From positions 21,281,393-21,345,392 of the forward strand of contig NC_088883.1 in the NCBI RefSeq assembly GCF_032884065.1: 64,000 nucleotides of DNA. The letters are read 5' to 3'. The position numbers were made by a program, and so were the translations under genes. This stretch comes from Artemia franciscana. Lineage: Eukaryota > Arthropoda > Branchiopoda > Anostraca > Artemiidae. Position 1 is the stretch's first letter. Every line of letters starts with the position of its first letter. Positions 30,407 to 41,939 of this stretch are shown here, piece after piece. The notes below the pieces were generated by a model that was given only the letters and a program-made list of their open reading frames with translations, was not told where the DNA came from and ran no database searches.

Positions 30407-31867
30407 GTAAAAATAAGTTGTATGTGTGTTATATCTGTCGAGTGACGTCATGTCATCATATCGTCATGAAGTTAGTTGTCGTCATGTTTGTTATGACGAT
30501 GATGTCATTGAAGGTATTTAAGAAATTCGTTCAAAGACAAATTAATTGTAAGAAGATCGTGGACGGAAAAATTCCTCGGCAACAGCCGAGGAAGCTGCTC
30601 AAAGAGTCTATGCCAAAAAACTTGCTGCTGATAGAGAAAGTAAGAAAAGAAAGCGTGCCGAGGAATCACAACAACAGCAAGAAAGCAGGCTTGCGGCTGA
30701 TAGAGAAAGTAAGAACAGAAAGCGTGCCGAGGAATCACAAGAGCAACGTGAAAACAGGCTTGCGGCTTCAAGAGATAATGCCAGATTAAGAATGTGCAAT
30801 TTCCGTCAACTAAGGCGTGTCGAGGAACTACCAGAACAACGCGTAACCAGACTTGCTGCTAAAAGAGAAAGTGAAAAAAGAATGGCGTGCCGAGGAATCA
30901 CAAGAGCAACGTGAAAACAGGCTTGCGGCTTCAAGAGATAATGCCAAGAGAAATCGTGCCGAGGAATCACAAGAGCAACGTGAAAATTGTCGCATGGCAT
31001 TCAGGTACAGCCCAGTCGATGATTATAGTAGATGTGTTCAAATCGGGACTATGTCTAAAATTTGTCCCTACTGCAAGGCATTGAAATTTAATGGTGAAAC
31101 AATGGGAATGTGTTGCGCCTCAGGAAAAGTTAAACTTCCTCAACTGGCTGCACCCCCAGAGCCATTGAAGACTTTGCTTACTGGAACTACGTCAGAATCT
31201 AAGCGTTTTTTTTTTTTTTTATCAAAAATCAGAAAAATATAACTCATGTTTCCAAAAGACGTCGTTTGGTGCCCAAATCGAAAATCCAGATCAATTTATG
31301 CCTACTTTCAAAGTAAAAGGGAAAATTTATCATAGAGCAGGGTCCTTTCTATCATTCTCAGGCGAGAATCATAAATTTTTACAATTGTACTTCATCAGTG
31401 ATGGAAATTCTGAATTGAATGCACGTTGCGAAATTTCTCCTGGCGTTGAAAGGACAATCGTTTCCCAATTGCAACATCTTTTCCACGAAAATAATAATTT
31501 TGTGCGTCTATTCAAAACAGCCATCGATGTGATGCCTACTGATACGCAAAAAATTGTTATTTCCGCTGACAAAACGCCTCTTGGCCAACATGTGCGTAGA
31601 TACGATGCTCCAACTATCGACGAAGTGGCAATCTATGGTTGGTGATCAGTTTTTACCTCGAGATATTATTCTTCATAAGCGAAACGCTCAGTTTGTAAGA
31701 ATTGCTGAAACTCATCGATGCTACGATGCCTTACAATATTCTATCATTTTTTGGGATTGAGCCGACGGCTATCACTTTAATATTAAATTGATAAATCCAG
31801 CCACTAACAAAGAAATGAATAAGACATAGTGTAACAGACATAACACACATACCACTTATTTTTATAC
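30407..31867 (+). pseudogene. Truncated Helitron Rep block (arm 2)
   Basis: Starts with GTAAAAATAAGTTGTATGTG (30,407) and ends with its inverted match (31,834-31,867). Between them is Rep to about residue 445: RKRAEES repeats, ICPYCKALKFNGETMGMCC, EPLKTLLTGTTSE, then FKVKGKIYHRAGS. Frameshifts lie in the T-run near 31,215, near 31,640 and 31,758. The Rep start is replaced: TTCCTCGGC-AACA-GCCGAGGAA (30,572-30,593) stands where the intact copy has ACAATGGC. Confidence 0.75.
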
Positions 31868-32004
31868 TAGCTATTGGGGTGGCGCCGAGCGCCACCCCAA
31901 CACCTAGTTGGTGGGGGCACTTTGCGCCCCCCAAGCCCCCCCCCCACGCGCGTAAGTCGCTACCCGCCATTGTAGTTGTGTCCCTGTGTCCCACCTGTGA
32001 ATAT

Positions 32005-32124
<120 letters not shown>

Positions 32125-33002
32125 CTACGTAAAACTCGCGAATATACAACATTCTTCGCTGTCCCATTGTCTGTACATATAAATAGATTGTCAGGTTTAC
32201 CGACTCTTGAACATGCAACATATAATTGTCCATGGGAAAAACAATCAGTGTTCAGATCTATACCTCATTATTCTAATGATTGTCCTTGAGCTTAGTTAAT
32301 GGTGATTGCTAATCAAAAATTCCCCGTGTCCCCATTGTCATTTATATATCCCCCTGTGCCCCCCGGCGTCCCCGTTGTAGTTGTGTCCCTGTGTCCCAGT
32401 CGTCATTTATAGTCGACAAACATGACGTCAGTCGACGCACAAAAATGACGTCAGTCGACACACACGTCCCAGTCGTCATTTGTGTCCCAGTGTCCCAGTC
32501 TGTAATTTCTCTTTGAGTGTCCCGGTCGTCATTTATATTCCCTGTGTCCCGGTCTGTATATACATTCGTTTTTGAACATTCGTTCATACATTTTTGAACA
32601 TTTTGTATATACATTCGTTCTTTTTAGTTTTTTTTGTTTATACCTTTTTTTAGCTTTTTAGTTTTTTATTTTTTCTTTTTAGTTCTTTTTGTAGTTTTTA
32701 TCTTTTTTATTTTTTTTTATTTTTATTTTTTTTAGTTGTCTTTTTCTCCTTTATTTTTCAGTTTTTTCCTTTTTTAGGTTTTTTTTCTTTTTCAGTTTTT
32801 AGTTTTTTTATTAGTTTTTAGTTTTTTTCTTTTTAGTTTTTTTGCTGTTTTTACCCTTTTTTGTTTTTTTTAGTTTTTTTTCTTTTTTAGTTTTTAGTTT
32901 TTTACCTTTTTTTTAGTTTTTTTAGATTTTTAGCTTTTTTAGTTTTTTTTAGCAGTTTTTACCTGTTTTTTTTTAGTTTTTTTTCTTTTTCAGTTTTTTT
33001 TC

Positions 33003-33105
33003 TTCTTTTGTATTAATGCTAAAGCCAAGGTTCGAACCTGTAACCTCTCGGACCTAGAACCTGGAACATAACGCTTAACCAACTCAGCTACTTCGGCTTG
33101 AATAC
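33003..33105 (-). repeat. tRNA-derived segment (T1)
   Basis: Minus strand: A-box-like TAGCTGAGTTGG, B box GGTTCGAACC and GGCTTTAGCA, with A-rich tail. Confidence 0.6.
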
Positions 33106-33506
33106 ATTTACCTTTTTTATTATTTTTAGTTTTCTTTTTCTCCTTTATTTGTAGGTTTTTTTCCTTTTTTTAGTTTTTTTCTCTTTTTCAGTTTTTAGTT
33201 TTTTCAGGTTTTTTTTTTAGTTTTTCTTATTAGTTTTTAGTTTTTTTTCTTTTTAGTTTTTTTTGTAGTTTTTCCTTTTTTTATTTTTTTTTTTATTTTT
33301 TTACTTTTTAGTTTTTTACCCTTTTTTATTTTTTTTTTTGTTTTTTAGCTTTTTTAGTTTTTTTAGTATTTTCTTTTTAGTTTTTTTGTAGTTTTTATCT
33401 TTTTTAGTATTGTTTCTTCTTTTGTATAAATGCTAAAGCCAAGGTTCGAGCCTGGAACCTCTCTGACCTAGAACCTGGAACATAACGCTTTACCAACTGA
33501 GCTACT

Positions 33507-33657
33507 GTATTTGTATTTGTATCGGATTGACGACACTTCTTGACTACTAAGGTCCCTGCGTCGGCCCTGTAGTGCATTCCTGCAGCATGGTTCGATCTTT
33601 GGGTCCCGTATTACCACGCTAAGGTCAAACCCACTGCGCCAACACAGGTAGTTATAT
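33507..33657 (-). mobile_element. 151 bp tRNA-related SINE with perfect 12 bp TSD (T1)
   Basis: Flanked by AACTGAGCTACT at 33,495-33,506 and 33,658-33,669, both perfect. Same SINE and same site as 14,932-15,082, so the insertion is older than the spread of this Helitron. Confidence 0.8.
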
Positions 33658-33765
33658 AACTGAGCTACTTCGGCTTGAATACATTCGTTTTTGAATTGGT
33701 ATGTGATGAAATAATTCAGACGTCATATGCGGACAGTGACGTCACTCGACAGACACACAGACAAC

Positions 33766-34271
<506 letters not shown>

Positions 34272-34443
34272 TATAAAAATAAGTGGTATGTGTGTTATGT
34301 CTGTTACACTATGTCTTATTCATTTCTTTGTTAGTGGCTGGATTTATCAATTTAATATTAAAGTGATAGCCGTCGGCTCAATCCCAAAAAATGATAGGAT
34401 ATTGTAAGGCATCGTAGCATCGATGAGTTTCAGCAATTCTTAC

Positions 34444-36414
34444 TTACTTACTTGTACTTGTTTCAGGACACAAGCTCTTCAGCTCTCCCTGGCGCTATGA
34501 TCTGGCAGACGGTTGAGTGCCAAGCCGCTCGGTCGTGTGTGTGTGGTGCACATATTTCAAGCCACTGCTTGTCCCATCTTCGGCCTTGTCGTCGGAAACC
34601 ACCAATCGGCTCTAGGTCCGCCTTGAGTGTGTTAAGCCAGGTCTTGACTTGTCCACCTCGCTTCTTCTTCCAGTGTGCGAGGGGTTTGCAGTATAGCGCC
34701 TTTTTAGTGAGGGTGTCATCTGACCTCCGACAAACATGGCCAAACCAAGTTAGGCGGCGTTTTTTTATTAGGGCTTCAATGTCATGCTTCTGGTGGCATC
34801 GTCTACGAATTTCGACGTTGCTAATTCTGTCTCGGAGGGAGACACCGAGGATTTGTCTCAGGCAGGAGTGGTCGAATACTTTGAGAGCATGAACATCCGC
34901 TGCTTTCAGGGGCCATGTCTCGCATCCGTAAAGGAGTACGGAGCGGACGGTTGCTTCAAAGATCTGGATTTTTGTTTTTAGTAGGACGTCTCTTTGTCTC
35001 CACAGGTTCTTCCTAAGTTGAGCAAAGACTATCGATGCTGATGATATTCTGCTCTGGACTTCCGTACTGCGGCCGCCGGAAATGTCGATGAGGGATCCCA
35101 GGTACTTGAACTGGTCAACGACCTCTAAACGGGAGTTGTCGATAGAGATGCCCCTTGTGAGTACATCCTCAGAATTTGTCAGAATTTTGGTTTTATCCTT
35201 ACTGATCTTCAGCCCAACCAAATCTGCAGTAGCAGCAACATTACACAGCATTGCTTGCGCATGATCTATATCGTTTTCTAGCAAGGCAATGTCATCCGCG
35301 TAGTCAAGGTCTTTGATGGAGAAGTCAGGGCTTACTTCAACGCCTCTGGGCGATTGCATGGCGCGCTTCATGATCCAATCGATAACAAAGTTGAAGAGGA
35401 TGGGGGACAGGATGCAGCCCTGTCTCACCCCGAAATCGATGTCGAAGAGGGAGGACAGCTCTCCATCAGCTTGTATACAGGCACGAACGTGTTGGTAGTA
35501 TGCCTGAATAAGGCGTATCAGCTTATCAGGGACGCCGTCCTCTTGCATCGCAGCCCATATGCCATCTCTAACGATCGAGTCAAAGGCCGTTATAAAATCT
35601 ATGAAGACGGCTATAGTAATCTGATAGTGTTTCATGCGGTGTTCGAGAATTTGCCGGAGTGTAAAGAGCTGATCAATGCAGCCCATTCCTGGCCGAAAGC
35701 CCGCCTGGTTTGGGCGTGTGGTCGTGTTTCTGATTGAGCTGAAGCGGTTGAGTAAAATCATGGCAAATATTTTGGCAGCGATGCTTATGAGCGATATCCC
35801 CCGGTAATTCTTGCATTCAGCTTTATCCCCTTTTTTATACAGGGGGATGATAATTGAAACTTTCCAATCGTCTGGGAGAACCTCCTGTACCCAAATTTTC
35901 TTGAGCAGTTTTTCTAGGTTCTGTGCAAGAAGCCTGGGGCTTGCCTTGTAGATTTCTGCTGGTATGGCGTCAATTCCCGGCGCTTTATGATTCTTCAGCT
36001 TCTTTATTGCTGCCAGGATTTCCTCTTCGTCAGGGAGCTCTATTTTGACTCCTGCGTATTGGTTAATGAGCGTTGATGAAGGAGGTGGGGGAGGTTGGGT
36101 CACTTGAAGATTTGGAGCAGGTGATGAAGGGTCGACTTGGGGATTTAGGAGTTTCTGGAAATGGCGCTTCCAACGGTCAACGACTTCGTCACGACTCGTT
36201 AGGATGTTACCGTGTTCGTCTCTTACAGAGGCCGAGTTCTTCGACCTCTTCCCAGTGGACTCTTTAAGCAGCTGATACAGTTTCCTAGTATCAGACAGGC
36301 TAGCTGCTTTTTGCATCTCCACCGCCATATTCTCCCAGTACTTCCTTCTGTCTTTTCTGCCCGACTGGTGACATAGCTTGCGTAGCTGTTTGAATTCAGC
36401 TGAGTGGCGTGATG
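34444..36414 (-). mobile_element. 5'-truncated RTE-like LINE with 17 bp TSD
   Basis: Flanked by perfect GTTTCAGCAATTCTTAC at 34,427-34,443 and 36,415-36,431. The 3' end (left side) is a very short UTR and an (AAGT)n tail, typical of RTE-like elements rather than poly(A). No endonuclease domain remains, consistent with 5' truncation on insertion. Confidence 0.85.
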
Positions 36415-36424
36415 GTTTCAGCAA
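34463..36424 (-). CDS. RTE-like reverse transcriptase, partial, open throughout
   Basis: About 650 codons without a stop. Numbering is from the 5' edge at 36,424, which is a TTG and not a real start; the first few codons come from the target-site duplication and the first ATG is at residue 33. RT motifs: NYRGISLIS (206-214), NQAGFRPGMG (239-248), FIDFITAFD with Asp276, RQGCILSPILFN (334-345), catalytic YADD (375-378), GLKISKDKTK (404-413), YLGSLI (441-446). The C-terminus has RRLTWFGHVCRR and WDKQWLEIC, usual in RTE-type proteins. It would copy element RNA at nicked target DNA, but the endonuclease is missing. The identical protein at 51,120 shows the copies are very recent or artefactual. 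Confidence 0.85.
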   Translation of the reverse strand: MLKPSRHSAEFKQLRKLCHQSGRKDRRKYWENMAVEMQKAASLSDTRKLYQLLKESTGKRSKNSASVRDEHGNILTSRDEVVDRWKRHFQKLLNPQVDPSSPAPNLQVTQPPPPPSSTLINQYAGVKIELPDEEEILAAIKKLKNHKAPGIDAIPAEIYKASPRLLAQNLEKLLKKIWVQEVLPDDWKVSIIIPLYKKGDKAECKNYRGISLISIAAKIFAMILLNRFSSIRNTTTRPNQAGFRPGMGCIDQLFTLRQILEHRMKHYQITIAVFIDFITAFDSIVRDGIWAAMQEDGVPDKLIRLIQAYYQHVRACIQADGELSSLFDIDFGVRQGCILSPILFNFVIDWIMKRAMQSPRGVEVSPDFSIKDLDYADDIALLENDIDHAQAMLCNVAATADLVGLKISKDKTKILTNSEDVLTRGISIDNSRLEVVDQFKYLGSLIDISGGRSTEVQSRISSASIVFAQLRKNLWRQRDVLLKTKIQIFEATVRSVLLYGCETWPLKAADVHALKVFDHSCLRQILGVSLRDRISNVEIRRRCHQKHDIEALIKKRRLTWFGHVCRRSDDTLTKKALYCKPLAHWKKKRGGQVKTWLNTLKADLEPIGGFRRQGRRWDKQWLEICAPHTHDRAAWHSTVCQIIAPGRAEELVS

Positions 36425-36431
36425 TTCTTAC
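36415..36431. repeat. Right target-site duplication of the RTE-like LINE (T1)
   Basis: GTTTCAGCAATTCTTAC, identical to 34,427-34,443; the uninterrupted site is readable in arm 1 at 20,428-20,444. Confidence 0.9.
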
Positions 36432-37751
36432 CAACTGAGCGTTTCGCTTATGAAGAATAATATCTCAAGGTAAAAACTGATCACCAACCATAGATTGCCA
36501 CTTCGTCGATAGTCGGAGCATCGTATCTACGCACATGTTGGCCAAGAGGCGTTTTGTCAGCGGAAATAACAATTTTTTGCGTATCAGTAGGCATCATATC
36601 GATGGCTGTTTTGAATAGACGCACAAAATTATTATTTTCGTGGAAAAGATGTTGCAATTGGGAAACGATTGTCCTTTCAACGTCAGGAGAAATTTCGCAA
36701 CGTGCATTCAATTCAGAATTTCCATCACTGATGAAGTACAATTGTAAAAATTTATGATTCTCGCCTGAGAATGATAGAAGGGACCCTGCTCTATGATAAA
36801 TTTTCCCTTTTACTTTGAAAGTAGGCATAAATTGATCTGGATTTTCGATTTGGGCACCAAACGACGTCTTTTGGAAACATGAGTTATATTTTTCTGATTT
36901 TTGATAAAAAAAAAAAAAAAACGCTTAGATTCTGACGTAGTTCCAGTAAGCAAAGTCTTCAATGGCTCTGGGGGTGCAGCCAGTTGAGAAAGTTTAACTT
37001 TTCCTGAGGCGCAACACATTCCCATTGTTTCACCATTAAATTTTAATGCCTTGCAGTAGGGACAAATTTTAGACATAGTCCCGATTTGAACACATCTACT
37101 ATAATCATCGACTGGGCTGTACCTGAATGCCATGCGACAATTTTCACGTTGCTCTTGTGATTCCTCGGCACGATTTCTCTTGGCATTATCTCTTGAAGCC
37201 GCAAGCCTGTTTTCACGTTGCTCTTGTGATTCCTCGGCACGCCATTCTTTTTTCACTTTCTCTTTTAGCAGCAAGTCTGGTTACGCGTTGTTCTGGTAGT
37301 TCCTCGACACGCCTTAGTTGACGGAAATTGCACATTCCTAATCTGGCATTATCTCTTGAAGCCGCAAGCCTGTTTTCACGTTGCTCTTGTGATTCCTCGG
37401 CACGCTTTCTGTTCTTACTTTCTCTATCAGCCGCAAGCCTGCTTTCTTGCTGTTCTTGTGATTCCTCGGCACGCTTTCTTTTCTTACTTTCTCTATCAGC
37501 AGCAAGTTTTTTGGCATAGACTCTTTGAGCAGCTTCCTCGGCTATTGCCGAGGAATTTTTCCGTCCACGATCTTCTTACAATTAATTTGTCTTTGAACGA
37601 ATTTCTTAAATACCTTCAATGACATCATCGTCATAACAAACATGACGACAACTAACTTCATGACGACATGATGACATGACGTCACTCGACAGATATAACA
37701 CACATACAACTTATTTTTACATATATACTTATTTTTATATATATATATATA

Positions 37752-38251
37752 GATTCTAAAGAAAGATGTTCCAATGAAGACAGATATACTTGCCCGCTTT
37801 GGAGAGTTTAAAGGGATTATTTAGTGCATTGCTTGAGCCGGTGCCAGGGGCTCTCTACGATAAGGGAAGGGGTATTTGGAAATAATAACTTGATACTTCC
37901 AGGTGTCTTTAATAGTATATCGCCTCAGTTTATTTTTAGAGTGGCAACGTATCTGGAAATTTTGTTAAATAAAAAAAAATAATAAATAAATAAATAAATA
38001 AAAAATGTCAGCACAAAGTAAATGTAATGTTTTATTTATGTCTTTTTCGGAGTGTTAAGCTTTTTTTTCAATGACCTTTTATCAAGTATTAAGTACTAAT
38101 ATTAGATTAATGTAGTTTCATTTAAGTGTTTGATGATGATCGCTGATTTTATGTTATTCGTGTCTTTCGTTTATATTATTGTACTGTGTTCATGGCTGTA
38201 AATTTGGCTTTAAAATACACTTATCTATCTATCCATCTATATTTCAATTTT
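37752..38251 (+). pseudogene. LINE 3' end (arm 3)
   Basis: Same fragment as 21,696-22,197, with a stop after the CPLWR codons and a (TATC)n tail. Confidence 0.55.
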
Positions 38252-38916
38252 ATTACTGAAAATTAATTAAAAAATAAACTTTTTCAACAAAATACGTTTT
38301 TCAAGGAAATTGAAGAGCTCCATTAAACCTAAAAGGAGCAAAAATAAAATAATCTACAAGCGTAAACCTACCACAGATCAGAATCAATAAATAAACCATA
38401 CCAAAAACTGACCGAAATTGCAATAAATAACTGAGTCGAAATCAAAACGAGCAGAAATTAACATGATTAGGGCTCAAAACCCCTATGACTTTTCAAGGCC
38501 AGAACACAATTTGCACTCTACTGAAAAAAATATAAATGAATGTGTATCGTCAGTTTAATATCCATATATTCATATTCATTCTTTAAATCTTAATGATTTC
38601 GTGTTTATTAAAGTTATTACTGTGAAAACATTAAATTTTTTCTTTAAAGCGCAAATTATGTTCAGGTCTTTGAGTAGGCATAAGGGTTGTGAGCCCTAAT
38701 CATGTTATTTTCTGTTCGTTTTAAGTTTGACTCGGTTATTTATTGTAATCTCTATTTGTTCTGGGTTTCATTTACACATTGATGCTGATGTGTGGTAGTT
38801 TTACGCTTGGTAGATTATTTGATACTATTTTTGCTAATTTTTGGTTAATGGAGCTCTTTACTTTTCCTTGAAAAACTTAATTTGTGGGAAACGTTTTTTA
38901 GTTAATTGTCAGTAAT
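38252..38916. repeat. 665 bp fold-back element (arm 3)
   Basis: Ends ATTACTGAAAATTAA and TTAATTGTCAGTAAT. Confidence 0.6.
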
Positions 38917-39024
38917 AAACAAATATTTATTGGGAGATAAAATATTTCTTTGGATCCTTTTTATTATAGAAACAATAAGACCTATGCTTATCAACATCTG
39001 TGAAGGGTGGGACAGTTTTTTTTT

Positions 39025-39243
39025 TTTACCATGAACATATAAAAAACATCATTTTCAAAATTGTTTCTGGTGTTCCTGTAATTATTCTGTACTTGAGAGT
39101 TTTTTTTTCCATTTTTTAGTTGGAAACCTGGAAAAATTACACCGAAGTTTATTTTTCTGTGAATCAGGGTGTTTGGAGTATATATTTTCGGAAGGTGCAG
39201 GGCATATTGAATGTCATTTTATTTCTGAAATTGTTCTCACAAT
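39025..39243 (-). pseudogene. Conserved hypothetical ORF, broken (arm 3)
   Basis: Counterpart of 22,873-23,184; broken by a poly(T) length change. Confidence 0.3.
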
Positions 39244-39458
39244 ACAAAGCTTGGTCTCCTAGTAATGCTTATTAAGACTAGTGAGCATAGAAAAAGAGCA
39301 TAGGTTGATACCGCTTATATATGCGTATAGTTTTGGAACCTTTCAACTATGCTGAACAAATGGCTATCTCAAAAAAATATTTTGGAAAAAGGGGGTGCGT
39401 GACGGGGGCTAATAGCCCTCCAATTCTGTAAGTCACACAAAAAAGAGAACTAGAAATT

Positions 39459-39650
39459 TTAATTTGCATTCAAATGAGCCCTCTCCTGGTGTTCTAGGAC
39501 TATTGGTTCGATGCAATCATCCATGGTAAAAAAAAAAACACAAATCCATGATCTTTCTTCTGGCAAAAATGCAAATCCAGTATTTTGTGCATCTAAGAAT
39601 TTGGAACCTATATAGAATAGGAAGTTATTCGTGCTTATTAGGCATTTCAA
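39459..39650 (-). other. Open stretch with exon-like start (arm 3)
   Basis: Reads SKFLDAQNTGFAFLPEERSW after an acceptor-like TCTATATAG (minus strand), ending EHQERAHLNAN. Counterpart of 28,534-28,680, where a homopolymer change breaks it. Not recognised. Confidence 0.2.
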
Positions 39651-40027
39651 TTACAAACAAGAGAATTTAGAGAATTATTTGAAATTGATTAGGTATTAGA
39701 AGCAAAATCTAAAACCATTAAACTATCCCTAGATACCCCATCCCCTTAGTCCCTACCGACTTCAATGATCGAACTATAATCTATTAAACCTATCTAGTTA
39801 TATTACACATCCTATTGTGAAAAGTACTAAGTCCTATTTTCCTTTTCAATAATTTATTGTTTTTCGTTCGGAAAATTATATGTAATTTACACCTACCTTT
39901 TTTTCAATGACTCCATTTCTGATCTGTTTGCGGATGTAGAGGGTGTATTCATATCCAATCTACTTTCAAAGGTTTCAACAGAAGAAGATCTAATTTGGAA
40001 CTGATAGATTATAGAGAGTAATAAACA

Positions 40028-40288
40028 TTGAATATGAAGAAAAAAATCGACCCTAGCAAATGTTGTGAAATAGGAAGTATAAAACATATTTGCAATTTTT
40101 GTTTCACTATGTTCGCTTATCCTCTTAATGATAACGCTCTGAGATCTATATCTGATATAGTGAGAAATCGGAAGTTTCAAAGGCGGTATATTTACATAAA
40201 TGCTAATTTGGCACGTATTGGGAGGTGTAATGGACCACTATTTAAAAAAAAAATTATAGTTAGCTTTCTGTATGATGTATTCGATTGA
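40028..40288 (+). CDS. Hypothetical ORF, 86 aa (arm 3)
   Basis: Same as 27,853-28,113, with two substitutions (T to A at residue 38, Q to R near residue 52). Confidence 0.25.
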   Translation: MNMKKKIDPSKCCEIGSIKHICNFCFTMFAYPLNDNALRSISDIVRNRKFQRRYIYINANLARIGRCNGPLFKKKIIVSFLYDVFD

Positions 40289-40381
40289 ATTTTTTTTTTA
40301 GTTAGCTTCCTGTATGATTTATTCGATTGAAAAATATTTGTTTTAGTTAGCTTCCTGTATGATTTATTTTATTGAATAATG
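40253..40381. repeat. Three-copy ~45 bp tandem repeat (arm 3)
   Basis: TTAGCTTCCTGTATGATTTA units; overlaps the end of the 86-codon ORF. Confidence 0.8.
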
Positions 40382-40645
40382 AATCTATGAAAATCGCTAT
40401 TATATTGTGGAAAATCACTAGATTTAGAAAAAAAAGTAGAAATTCCTTAAAACCTCCAAGACTTGCATAAATCTTTAAAAATCCCCAAATCCCTAAATGA
40501 AAAAGTTTGCCCTTAAAAGACCTCAGAAATCCTAAAATAGGGGGAAATCCCTAGAATGGAAACACTGGTACCATCGGCTCCGAGCAAAAATAATCTTTTA
40601 TTCGCGTCATATCTTTCTCCACCCACTCATATAGTATTCTTGATT

Positions 40646-41450
40646 TTACCAGGCCAGCGCTACCCGTTCCTGTTCCAAATGTCTGATACTTAAGTTTTTC
40701 TCTTTTCCGCTGATTTTGCTATTATTTGTCAACTGAAAATTAGAAATTAAGGGAAAATGGTCAGAACCAGCAAAATGCACTACCTCAAGGTTTGGGGACT
40801 CAGGTGCGAGCCTACTGTCCACCAAAACATAATCAATAACACTAAAATTCATTCCGGAAATGCAAGTAAACTCACAACGTCCCACATCATTTTCAAACCT
40901 TCCATTTCCAATGACTAGACCAAATTCTCCGCAAATGCCCAACAACTTCCTTCCCCATTGGTTAACTTTTCTTTTCACATCTTGGCTAGTTCTTGGAATT
41001 TTGTAGCTTTCTGGAATCCTCCATAAAACTATGTTTAACACTATGTTTTTTCACTATGTTTCCTCCGTAAGTGTTCTAACTCATTTTCAATCAAAGTCTA
41101 CGTATCTTCTTTCATATAACTACTATTCTGTGGAGCAACATATATGCAACCTAGGACTATCTTCAATCCATCATGACACTTAAGGTTTACCCAAATAATG
41201 TTCTCAAATTTACTTTCTATTCTATGACAAACTTCGAAACTCTGTTTTTCATAAAAACCGCGACTCCAACGTAAAAACGTACGTTATGGGAAATTTGCCG
41301 GTCAGCACGAAAAACTGTGTAATCTTTAACCGACAGATCCTCCGAAGGCGGGGACAATGTCTCAATTAAACATGTTACATCACACTTCAAAAAAGACTCA
41401 TTTAGACATTGTTGTTTTCTACTCATTAGGCCTTGGACGTTCCATGTCAT
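40646..41450 (-). pseudogene. LINE AP-type endonuclease domain (arm 3)
   Basis: Open N-terminal (41,217-41,450) and C-terminal (40,646-41,041) halves with the same motifs as arm 1; the middle is broken. Confidence 0.65.
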
Positions 41451-41480
41451 AAACTGAATTTGTTGTGCACGGCTTACTTC

Positions 41481-41939
41481 CTATTCCTCGAAGTTGAAAG
41501 GGCTCCTTCGTCTATTTCTGAGTGAGCGGCGGGGAGGTTCTCGACCAAGGCCCCGATTTGGTGGGTCACGAGTTACGTTCCTACGATCCTGCCTGTGACA
41601 ATCTTCGGGGCTGATTATCTCTTCTAAACCTCCTTTGCTGGTGACTCTGCTACTTCCGGGTTTCTTACCGTCTGCCTGGCTAACAGCCTGGTTGTGTGTG
41701 AAACTATCGCAACGAATATCCGAGTTTACCTCTGATATTTGATCCTCGCCTTTGCTTTCCATTTCCGCGTTAGAGTCAGTGTACTCTTGCACTTGAGATC
41801 GTGCTAACTCTTTTGTTTTATTTCTTCCATTTTTTCTAATTTTTCCTGATTCATTTTCGCACGTGAACAATTCGCCGTCCACAAATAAATGAGGGCCCCT
41901 GAATTTCACCTCACGGTCCTCTTTGATTGCTTTCTGCAA
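41481..41939 (-). CDS. LINE ORF1-like C-terminal part, 152 aa (arm 3)
   Basis: Same as 24,815-25,273 with a few changes (EH to EN, KV to KI, GDRH to EDCH). Confidence 0.45.
   Translation of the reverse strand: MQKAIKEDREVKFRGPHLFVDGELFTCENESGKIRKNGRNKTKELARSQVQEYTDSNAEMESKGEDQISEVNSDIRCDSFTHNQAVSQADGKKPGSSRVTSKGGLEEIISPEDCHRQDRRNVTRDPPNRGLGREPPRRSLRNRRRSPFNFEE

Larger units (their letters stand above)
34272..37720 (-). pseudogene. Truncated Helitron Rep block split by a LINE (arm 3)
   Basis: Rep fragment as in arm 1, divided at 34,443/36,415. The N-terminal part is at 36,432-37,720 and the piece ending [11 protein letters not shown] at 34,305-34,443. Inverted ~32 bp ends at 34,271-34,304 and 37,689-37,720. 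Confidence 0.75.

Noticed and set aside
34452..36267. Plus-strand open frames of 60-146 codons across the RT (and again at 51,109-52,924)
   Set aside because: They are shadows of the long minus-strand reverse transcriptase frame.
34463..36424. Host or viral polymerase gene
   Set aside because: Target-site duplication, (AAGT)n tail and RTE-type C-terminal blocks identify it as a LINE.
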